In this document: positions 1 through 4,211 of the stretch, piece by piece
Numbering within the stretch: the first letter of the stretch is position 1
Layout of the letters: each line of letters begins with the position of its first letter
DNA from: an uncultured Bacilli bacterium
Lineage (GTDB): Bacteria > Bacillota_I > Bacilli_A > RF39 > UBA660
Reading direction: 5' to 3'
Assembly (NCBI GenBank): GCA_947588865.1
Contig: CANPYQ010000067.1
Coordinates: 1 to 6,025 of the forward strand
DNA length: 6,025 nt
Notes under the pieces: model-generated
What the model saw: only the letters and a program-made list of their open reading frames with translations
What the model was told of the DNA's origin: nothing
Databases searched by the model: none
Translations under genes and position numbers: made by a program

Positions 1-65
1 TGATGGGAATCGGACCCACGTTATCAGCTTGGAAGGCTGGAGTTCTACCATTGAACTACACCCGC
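1..65 (-). tRNA. tRNA-Gly (anticodon UCC), 3' end cut by the window edge
   Basis: Read on the minus strand from 65 to 1, this folds as a cloverleaf. The acceptor 5' strand is GCGGGTG, the D stem GTTC/GAAC with loop AATGGTA (G18 and G19 present), the anticodon loop CTTCCAA (anticodon UCC, glycine), the variable loop TAAC, and the T stem GTGGG/CCCAT. The last bases seen are the first two of the 3' acceptor strand, so roughly five pairing bases plus the discriminator and any CCA lie outside the window. The body closely resembles tRNA-Gly(UCC) of Bacillus as I remember it. It has three oddities: the T loop reads TCCGATT, giving C instead of the near-universal U at position 55; the first anticodon-stem pair is C27-A43, a mismatch; and A15 faces C48, which weakens the Levitt pair. 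The strong promoter just upstream argues that it is transcribed. It could be a normal variant, a decaying copy, or a specialised tRNA. Confidence 0.93.
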
Positions 66-83
66 AATTCGTAGACAATTAAG

Positions 84-112
84 ATTATACTATTAAAGTT
101 AGTTAATGTCAA
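84..112 (-). promoter_or_regulatory. Consensus sigma-A promoter of the tRNA-Gly gene
   Basis: On the minus strand there is a perfect TTGACA (112 to 107), a 17-base spacer and a perfect TATAAT (89 to 84). Initiation about seven bases further on (near 77) would give a leader of roughly a dozen bases before the mature tRNA 5' end at 65. This is the best-matching promoter in the window and fits high constitutive expression of a stable RNA. Confidence 0.9.
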
Positions 113-154
113 TATTTTTTGAAAAAATTTTTAGAAATGTGCTAATCGTGAGAT

Positions 155-204
155 GAAAAAGTAAATGTAATTTGTGAGTAAAATACAATTACATTTACTC
201 TTTC
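155..204. repeat. 18-bp inverted repeat (long hairpin) between tRNA-Gly and spoVS
   Basis: The arms at 155-172 and 187-204 are complementary at 17 of 18 positions (core AGTAAATGTAATT / AATTACATTTACT), with a 14-base loop. The loop contains GAGTAAA (176-182), which could instead pair with TTTACTC (194-200), so two mutually exclusive hairpins are possible. No long T-run follows directly on either strand, so it is not a standard terminator. It lies inside the 278-base gap between the tRNA promoter and the spoVS terminator. A sigma-A-like promoter on the plus strand just before it would put it in a small transcript. Confidence 0.75.
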
Positions 205-266
205 AGTTAAAAAACTAATTTTTTATAAATCTATATTATATTTAAAAATATATTTTAGATCTGACA

Positions 267-295
267 ATATGAAATTTTTTCATAAAAATTCATAT
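267..295. repeat. AT-rich hairpin downstream of the spoVS terminator
   Basis: ATATGAAATTTTT (267-279) pairs with AAAAATTCATAT (284-295), about 12 bp with one bulged base and a loop of about four bases. It directly follows the spoVS terminator in the direction of spoVS transcription and may act as a second, backup stop or protect the 3' end. It contains only two G-C pairs or fewer, so its stability is modest. The rest of the gap (205-266) is AT-rich, with nothing I can interpret apart from a short AGTT-AAAA-AACT stem followed by six T's at 205-224. Confidence 0.5.
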
Positions 296-297
296 AT

Positions 298-325
298 AAA
301 AACCCTTAGAAAAATCTGCGGGTTT
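298..325 (-). terminator. Rho-independent terminator of spoVS
   Basis: On the minus strand AAACCC (325 to 320) pairs with GGGTTT (305 to 300). Inside, a short AGA/TCT extension closes a loop of four T's. A run of T's and then an AT stretch follows. It begins 18 bases after the spoVS stop codon. The GC base of the stem is strong for this AT-rich region. Confidence 0.8.
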
Positions 326-343
326 GTTTACATTTTTGAGAAT

Positions 344-604
344 TTATTTAGCTTCCACAATTAATTTTATAGCAGTTCTTTCATCACCATCAATCACTAT
401 ATCAGTAAAGGCTGGAATGCAGACTAAATTTTTCCCACTTGGAGCTACAAATCCTCTCGCTATTGCAATTGCTTTAATTGCTTGATTTAATGCTCCAGCA
501 CCTATTGCTTGTATTTCTACGCTTCCTTTTTCTCTAAATACATTTGCAAGTGCTCCAGCAACTGAATTAGGATTTGACTTAGTTCCTACTTTAAGTGTTT
601 CCAT
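344..604 (-). CDS. spoVS: Stage V sporulation protein S (SpoVS)
   Basis: The 86-residue protein is full length (the Bacillus subtilis protein is also 86 residues by memory). It shows the family's very conserved core: KSNPNSVAGALANV near residues 9-22, EIQAIGAGALNQAIKAIAIA near 30-49, RGFVAPSG near 50-57, and CIPAFTDI followed by ERTAIKLIVE at the end. SpoVS is a small Alba-like dimeric protein thought to bind nucleic acid. In Bacillus it is needed for stage V spore-coat and septation events, and homologues also occur in non-sporulating bacteria. The start is fixed by the ATG at 604-602 with an AAAGGA Shine-Dalgarno 9 bases upstream (614-619). It is transcribed alone, divergently from sufU, with its own terminator. 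Its codons are visibly richer in G+C than those of its neighbours, as expected for a strongly conserved protein. I could not identify a convincing promoter for it. Confidence 0.97.
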   Translation of the reverse strand: METLKVGTKSNPNSVAGALANVFREKGSVEIQAIGAGALNQAIKAIAIARGFVAPSGKNLVCIPAFTDIVIDGDERTAIKLIVEAK

Positions 605-646
605 GATTCTTCATCCTTTCTACATTAAAAATATATTCATTAAAAG

Positions 647-674
647 AAAAATAATGCATATTTGCATTTTTTTT
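647..674. promoter_or_regulatory. Dyad symmetry over the sufU -35 box (possible operator)
   Basis: AATGCA (653-658), a 4-base centre and TGCATT (663-668) form a perfect inverted repeat. The flanks extend it to 12-base half sites as A-runs/T-runs, with one mismatch (652 against 669). The right half contains the sufU -35 hexamer TTGCAT, so a bound dimeric regulator would block RNA polymerase. It could also touch the spoVS promoter on the other side. The position and symmetry are visible. The identity of any regulator (for example an Rrf2-family SUF regulator) is inference only, and chance symmetry in AT-rich DNA is possible. Confidence 0.35.
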
Positions 675-690
675 TAAAATATATTATAAT
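662..690 (+). promoter_or_regulatory. Sigma-A promoter of sufU
   Basis: TTGCAT (662-667), a 17-base spacer and a perfect TATAAT (685-690). Initiation would fall near 697, only about 9 bases before the preferred sufU start at 706. That makes the leader just long enough to hold the GTGAT that serves as ribosome binding site. Confidence 0.75.
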
Positions 691-705
691 ATCACCGTGA
701 TGGAG

Positions 706-1128
706 ATGAATTCGGAAATTAAAAGAACAATAATATTACAAAATTATCAAAATCCTAAAAATAGGGGACTTGTAAATGATAATTCATACATAAATATTAA
801 TACTAATAGTAAGAGTTGTATTGATCAAATAGATCTTCAAATTAAAATAAAAGGTGATATAATAGAAGATATTAGATTTGATGGAGAAGCTTGTGCAATA
901 TGTACTAGTTCTACTTCTATAATGATTAATTCTTTAATTGGTAAAAATATAAATGATGCATTGAAAGTGATAGATAATTTTGAAAATATGATAAATGAAA
1001 AAGAATATGATAAAGATATCTTGGGTGAGGCTATAGTATACAGCGACATATCTAAACAACCTAATAGGAAAAATTGTGCACTTTTAACCTGGAGTGGGGT
1101 TAAGCAGGTAGTAGAAAGAAGGAATTGA
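706..1128 (+). CDS. sufU: SufU-family Fe-S cluster assembly protein (NifU N-terminal domain)
   Basis: The 140-residue protein matches the SufU/IscU family along its length: the N-terminal QNPKNRG turn (residues 15-21), a first conserved Cys with Asp two places on (C38, D40), the FDGEAC segment (C63), and a last conserved Cys in NCALLTW (C124). In Bacillus SufU is a zinc-bound sulfurtransferase that takes persulfide from SufS; these four residues are the known metal/active-site set. Two things differ from Bacillus: the residue after the first Cys is Ile instead of Gly (SCIDQI against the usual TCGD), and there is an extra Cys, giving C63-x-x-C66. I chose ATG 706 because GTGAT at 697-701 matches the 16S tail at the same spacing as in sufB and pdp. 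The longer reading from GTG 697 or ATG 700 would begin at the predicted transcript 5' end with no ribosome binding site. The next gene follows after 2 bases. Confidence 0.93.
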   Translation: MNSEIKRTIILQNYQNPKNRGLVNDNSYININTNSKSCIDQIDLQIKIKGDIIEDIRFDGEACAICTSSTSIMINSLIGKNINDALKVIDNFENMINEKEYDKDILGEAIVYSDISKQPNRKNCALLTWSGVKQVVERRN

Positions 1129-1130
1129 TT

Positions 1131-1571
1131 ATGAATAATGAAAATAAAAGATTTTTAATTAAATCTATGTATATTTGCCCTTTTGATTTTTCAAAGGAAA
1201 ATTTCGTAGTACAACGCGAAGGATACCCTATGAGATTTTGTGTTTTAGATACAGATAAAAAAATTGCGGTAGATATTTTGCATGGATTGAAATATGATTA
1301 TTTAGAAACATTAAGTGGTTTATACATTTTAAGTGATTATATTACTCAAATTAAAAATGGTGAGAGGTATGCTGCATTCCCTGAGCAGTCAAATGGACCA
1401 GATAATATAACTTTTTCCAAGGCTTTAGACATTATAAAAAAATTAAAAGCTGGTGGAAAATTTGAAAATGGAAATGAAGTTTTAAGTAATGATGAATATT
1501 TAAATTTGATAACTAAAACTGGTAATGAACAATTAAAAATAATAAAGAAAAAAGTTAGGAAAAGTAATTAA
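1131..1571 (+). CDS. Unrecognised 146-residue protein in the sufU transcript
   Basis: I do not recognise this protein. It starts 2 bases after the sufU stop and is almost certainly co-transcribed with it. ATG 1131 is preferred over TTG 1125, because AAGGA at 1119-1123 lies 7 bases from the ATG but only 1 base from the TTG. The sequence looks soluble, with no signal peptide or membrane segment. The N-terminal half is probably beta-rich with two cysteines (C16 in MYICPFDF, C37 in MRFCVLDTD). An aromatic, helical middle follows (about 50-72, LHGLKYDYLETLSGLYILSDYI). The C-terminus is lysine-rich (about 135-146). Its position between SufU and SufB suggests a link to Fe-S assembly or its control, but that is guilt by association only. 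A palindrome with a T-rich tail overlaps its stop codon. Confidence 0.85.
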   Translation: MNNENKRFLIKSMYICPFDFSKENFVVQREGYPMRFCVLDTDKKIAVDILHGLKYDYLETLSGLYILSDYITQIKNGERYAAFPEQSNGPDNITFSKALDIIKKLKAGGKFENGNEVLSNDEYLNLITKTGNEQLKIIKKKVRKSN

Positions 1572-1589
1572 TTACTTTTTCTTCTTTTT
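1560..1589 (+). terminator. Palindrome with T-rich tail at the end of the sufU transcript
   Basis: A perfect 20-base palindrome (AAAAGTAATT then AATTACTTTT, 1560-1579) overlaps the stop codon at 1569-1571. It is followed by a pyrimidine run ending in five T's (1580-1589). The hairpin has only one G-C pair type near its middle, so it would be a weak terminator. Some read-through into sufB is likely. Confidence 0.5.
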
Positions 1590-1613
1590 ATTTGTAAAAA
1601 TATTTAGTATAAT
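1585..1613 (+). promoter_or_regulatory. Promoter of sufB (good -10, poor -35)
   Basis: TATAAT at 1608-1613 is a perfect -10. The hexamer 17 bases upstream is only TTTTTA (1585-1590), overlapping the T-run of the preceding terminator. Initiation near 1620 would place the mRNA 5' end at the AGGTGAT Shine-Dalgarno (1621-1627), followed by the ATG at 1631. sufB can therefore be expressed both from here and by read-through from the sufU promoter. Confidence 0.55.
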
Positions 1614-1630
1614 ACTATATAGGTGATTGT

Positions 1631-2938
1631 ATGAGAAATAAAGGTTTAGATAAATCTAAGGTTATAGAAATATCAAAATTAAAAAAAGAACCTAATTGGA
1701 TGAGAGATTTTAGAATCAATTCTTATCTTAAATTTGAAGAATTATCAAATCCATCGTTTGGTCCTGAATTGAAAATAAATTTTAATGATATAAATTATTA
1801 TAAAAAAGTAGGAAAAAATGAAAATGATTGGGAAAAAGTTCCAAAAAATGTTAAAGATACATTTAATAAATTAGGTATTATAGAAGCAGAGCAAAAATAT
1901 TTGGCTGGAATAGGTGCTCAATATGAAAGCGAATCTGTATATCATAATATGTTAAGTGAATTAACGGAAAAAAACATAATATTTTGCGATACAGATACAG
2001 CATTAAAAAAGTATCCAGAGTTATTTAAAAAATATTTTAATAAACTTGTAAAGTATGATGAGAATAAATATACTGCACTGAATGGTGCTGTATGGAGTGG
2101 AGGAACATTTATATATATCCCACCTAATACAAAATTGGATAGACCACTTCAAAGTTATTTTAGAATAAATAGTGTTAATATGGGTCAGTTTGAAAGAACT
2201 ATAATAATAGTTGATGAGAATTCTGACTTACACTATATGGAGGGGTGTACAGCTCCAACATATTCAGAAGATTCTCTTCATGCAGCAGTTGTAGAAATAT
2301 ATGTTGGAAAGAATTCTAAGTGTAGATATACAACAATACAAAATTGGTCTAATAATGTTTACAATTTAGTTACTAAAAGAGCTATTGTTGAAGAAAATGG
2401 CTTAATGGAATGGATAGATGGCAATATAGGATCTAAAATAAATATGAAATATCCAGGATGTATATTAAATGGTAAATATTCAAAAGGGAGATGTATATCA
2501 ATCGCAGTTGCGTCCAATGGTCAAATTCAAGATGCGGGCGCGCGCATGATTCACCTTGCACCGAATACAACAAGTGAAATAATTAGCAAATCAATTGCTG
2601 CAAATGGTGGAGATGCAACATATAGAGGTAAAGTTAAAATAACAAAAGATGCTATTAATTCTAGGAGTATTGTTAAATGTGATACAATCCTATTAGATGA
2701 TATATCAAGAAGTGACACGATACCAGTTAATCTAATTTGTAATGATTCATCTAATATAAATCATGAAGCGACAGTATCTAAAATAAGCCGTGAAAAGCTT
2801 TTTTATCTTATGAGTAGAGGAATTAGTGAGGAGAAAGCAAAAGAATTACTTATTATGGGGTTTATAGACAGATTTAGAGAAGAGTTGCCAATGGAATATG
2901 CTGTAGAATTAAATGCTTTGCTTAAAGATTATTTTTAG
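1631..2938 (+). CDS. sufB: Fe-S cluster assembly scaffold protein SufB
   Basis: The 435-residue protein is a little shorter than typical SufB (about 465). It carries the hallmarks of SufB, not SufD: EKYLAGIGAQYESE-like sequence near 88-101, the GGTFIYIPP strand (158-165), MEGCTAP with C206, LHAAVVEIYV (216-225), the GARMIHLAPNT segment (303-313), KCD with C350, HEA with E379, and the FYLMSRG helix (391-397). SufB forms the right-handed beta-helix scaffold of the SufBCD complex on which clusters are built. C350 and E379 sit 29 residues apart, the spacing of the essential Cys405/Glu434 pair described in E. coli. The start has AGGTGAT three bases before ATG. A terminator directly follows the stop, so no sufC or sufD comes after it. 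Codons around 2500-2563 are unusually G+C rich, including 12 consecutive G/C bases at 2534-2545. Confidence 0.96.
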   Translation: MRNKGLDKSKVIEISKLKKEPNWMRDFRINSYLKFEELSNPSFGPELKINFNDINYYKKVGKNENDWEKVPKNVKDTFNKLGIIEAEQKYLAGIGAQYESESVYHNMLSELTEKNIIFCDTDTALKKYPELFKKYFNKLVKYDENKYTALNGAVWSGGTFIYIPPNTKLDRPLQSYFRINSVNMGQFERTIIIVDENSDLHYMEGCTAPTYSEDSLHAAVVEIYVGKNSKCRYTTIQNWSNNVYNLVTKRAIVEENGLMEWIDGNIGSKINMKYPGCILNGKYSKGRCISIAVASNGQIQDAGARMIHLAPNTTSEIISKSIAANGGDATYRGKVKITKDAINSRSIVKCDTILLDDISRSDTIPVNLICNDSSNINHEATVSKISREKLFYLMSRGISEEKAKELLIMGFIDRFREELPMEYAVELNALLKDYF

Positions 2939-2969
2939 AAGACATAAAAATATATTTTAATGTCTTTTT
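2939..2969 (+). terminator. Rho-independent terminator of sufB
   Basis: AAGACAT (2939-2945) pairs with ATGTCTT (2960-2966). An inner AAAA/TTTT can extend the stem, and a T-run through 2969 follows. It starts at the base immediately after the stop codon. The remaining 160 or so bases before ssb are AT-rich and hold only the ssb promoter that I can recognise. Confidence 0.8.
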
Positions 2970-3082
2970 AAATTTTACTTAAATTAATGAATTGTAGTTT
3001 TAAAAATGTAAAAGTTGACAATCTACAAGCAAATTATAAAAAAGCTAACAAAATATATTTTCAATTTATGAAAAACTTGTAT

Positions 3083-3111
3083 TTGATTATAAAATTTATA
3101 AATGTTATTAT
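3083..3111 (+). promoter_or_regulatory. Promoter of the ssb-like gene
   Basis: TTGATT (3083-3088), a 17-base spacer and TATTAT (3106-3111), with the TG of an extended -10 at 3103-3104. Initiation near 3118 gives a leader of about 18 bases carrying a strong AGGAGG at 3121-3126. This is a conventional arrangement, unlike the AGGTG-type leaders of the neighbouring genes. Confidence 0.6.
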
Positions 3112-3135
3112 TTGATTGAAAGGAGGTAAAATATT

Positions 3136-3468
3136 GTGCTTAATCAAGCAGTTTTGGTTGGAAGAATTGTACAAGAACCAGAGTTGAAGGATACTGAAAA
3201 AGGTAAGGTATCAAATATAACTTTAGCAGTTCCTAGATCTTTTAAAAATTCTAACGGAGAATATGATACGGACTTTATTTCATGTGTTTTATGGAAAGGA
3301 GTAGCTGAGAGCACGGTAGAGTACTGTAAAAAAGGAGATTTAGTAGGCGTTAAAGGAAGAATTCAAACGAGAAATGTCGAATTTGAAGACCAAACTCACA
3401 AGCAATTTGTAGAAGTAATAGCAGAAAAAGTTACGTTTTTATCTAGTAAAAAATTAGAAGACAGATGA
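3136..3468 (+). CDS. Short single-stranded DNA-binding protein (OB fold only)
   Basis: The 110 residues cover the SSB oligonucleotide-binding fold. Landmarks are MLNQAVLVGRI at the start with PEL (15-17), the TLAVPRSFKN strand (29-38), DFISCVLWKG (46-55), and KGDLVGVKGRIQTR (66-79), a strongly conserved SSB stretch. Such proteins bind single-stranded DNA as homotetramers during replication, repair or DNA uptake. Unlike the main replicative SSB, it has almost no linker and ends LEDR, lacking the acidic DDxPF-like tip that recruits partner proteins. It also stands alone and not between rpsF and rpsR. It therefore looks like an accessory SSB comparable in size to Bacillus SsbB (YwpH), but I would not assign that symbol. 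The GTG start at 3136 is supported by AGGAGG 9 bases upstream. It is monocistronic, with a promoter and terminator of its own. Confidence 0.93.
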   Translation: MLNQAVLVGRIVQEPELKDTEKGKVSNITLAVPRSFKNSNGEYDTDFISCVLWKGVAESTVEYCKKGDLVGVKGRIQTRNVEFEDQTHKQFVEVIAEKVTFLSSKKLEDR

Positions 3469-3487
3469 TAAATCTGTTTTTCTTTTT
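3461..3487 (+). terminator. Rho-independent terminator of the ssb-like gene
   Basis: ACAGAT (3461-3466) pairs with ATCTGT (3472-3477) around a 5-base loop. The stem is lengthened by A-T and G-T pairs at its base. A T-rich tail (3477-3487) with a single C follows. The left arm lies in the last codons and the loop contains part of the TGA stop (3466-3468). Confidence 0.75.
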
Positions 3488-3496
3488 AAAGATTTA

Positions 3497-3505
3497 TGAT
3501 ATACT
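3497..3505 (+). promoter_or_regulatory. Extended -10 promoter of the lipoprotein gene
   Basis: TGATATACT (3497-3505) is an extended -10 element (TGn plus TATACT). There is no good -35; the matching position falls in the T-run of the preceding terminator. It is followed five bases later by AGGTGG (3511-3516) and ATG at 3521, so the mRNA should begin at the Shine-Dalgarno. The same nine bases are repeated before pdp. Confidence 0.6.
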
Positions 3506-3520
3506 AAAATAGGTGGTATT

Positions 3521-4171
3521 ATGAAATATTTAAGTCTATTAATAATTTTGATTATATTTGTCTCAGGTTGTAATAATCATAAAAAAGAACCTAAAAATAC
3601 AAATTCTGATGTAATAAAACAAGAACAAGTAGAAGAAAAATATGTTGATGATAATCCAATAGTAGTTGGAATATATGAAAATGATTATTCTTTGGTTAAA
3701 GAGTATACTACAACTAAGGAAAATTTCAAAGATTTACTTTTTAGTATATACTATACTAATGTAGAAAATTTAGAGAGTAGAGATCAAAAATATAATTGGA
3801 ATAAGACATATCTTGAATATAAAAACATAGATAACTATAAAATTGGATTTTCATTTTCCTTTTATTCTGGAAATGAAAAAATTGAAAAAACAATTCTTTC
3901 ACCTGAAATATATGCTTTTGAACCATATTTTTATATTTATTTATATGATGATATAAATCAGCAAAATGGTGTATTTTACACTCATTTAGAAAAGTCAGAT
4001 GTAGACGAAAATACTATATTTTCATCCATAAAAATTTATTTAGTTGATGTTGATAAAATAACTTCTCCAATAGAATTTACTGTATTTACATATGATAGTG
4101 AAGACGATTTTGATCAATTTAACAAATACAGAGGAAATAGTAAATACACAGTTAAGATAAATTTAATTTAA
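3521..4171 (+). CDS. Predicted lipoprotein of unknown function
   Basis: The 216-residue protein begins with a short lipoprotein signal peptide: MK, a hydrophobic core (residues 4-13), then the lipobox VSGC with Cys17 as the lipidated residue. It should therefore be anchored on the outer face of the cytoplasmic membrane. A polar linker rich in Lys, Asn and Glu (about 18-42) leads to a domain of about 170 residues. That domain is rich in Tyr, Phe and acidic residues with many alternating hydrophobic positions (for example VVGIYEND, YKIGFSFSFYSG, FYIYLYDD), suggesting a beta-sandwich fold. I recognise no family or catalytic motif. The gene stands alone between two promoters. An AT-only inverted repeat after the stop (4159-4184) is too weak to call a terminator, so read-through into pdp is possible. 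Confidence 0.9.
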   Translation: MKYLSLLIILIIFVSGCNNHKKEPKNTNSDVIKQEQVEEKYVDDNPIVVGIYENDYSLVKEYTTTKENFKDLLFSIYYTNVENLESRDQKYNWNKTYLEYKNIDNYKIGFSFSFYSGNEKIEKTILSPEIYAFEPYFYIYLYDDINQQNGVFYTHLEKSDVDENTIFSSIKIYLVDVDKITSPIEFTVFTYDSEDDFDQFNKYRGNSKYTVKINLI

Positions 4172-4186
4172 AAAAAATAAATTTTG

Positions 4187-4195
4187 TGATATACT
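4187..4195 (+). promoter_or_regulatory. Extended -10 promoter of pdp
   Basis: TGATATACT (4187-4195) is identical to the element before the lipoprotein gene, with no clear -35 (TTTAAA at 4167-4172 is the best match). AGGTGATG follows at 4202-4209 and the ATG at 4212. The predicted transcript start coincides with the Shine-Dalgarno. Confidence 0.6.
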
Positions 4196-4211
4196 TATAA
4201 TAGGTGATGGT

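Noticed and set aside
605..700. Sigma-H-like promoter for spoVS on the minus strand
   Set aside because: A GAAT with a plausible -10 context is present at 635-638, but no AGGA-type -35 occurs at the right distance. I cannot support a specific sigma-H or sigma-A promoter.
697..705. Upstream GTG (697) or ATG (700) as the sufU start
   Set aside because: These coincide with the predicted transcript 5' end and would need leaderless initiation. ATG 706 has the same GTGAT spacing as sufB and pdp, and the extra residues match nothing in the family.
837..1049. Minus-strand open frame inside sufU
   Set aside because: It lies wholly inside a well-supported gene, has low-complexity Ile/Ser-rich content and no ribosome binding site. 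It is a shadow of the coding strand.
1125..1130. TTG start at 1125 for the gene after sufU
   Set aside because: AAGGA lies only one base from this TTG but at a normal 7 bases from ATG 1131.
3015..3040. TTGACA followed by TATAAA upstream of ssb
   Set aside because: The spacer is only 14 bases, too short for a sigma-A promoter. The TTGATT/TATTAT pair nearer the gene is better.
4159..4184. Terminator after the lipoprotein gene
   Set aside because: The AAATTTA/TAAATTT arms contain no G-C pair and have no separate T-run, so this is probably chance in AT-rich DNA.
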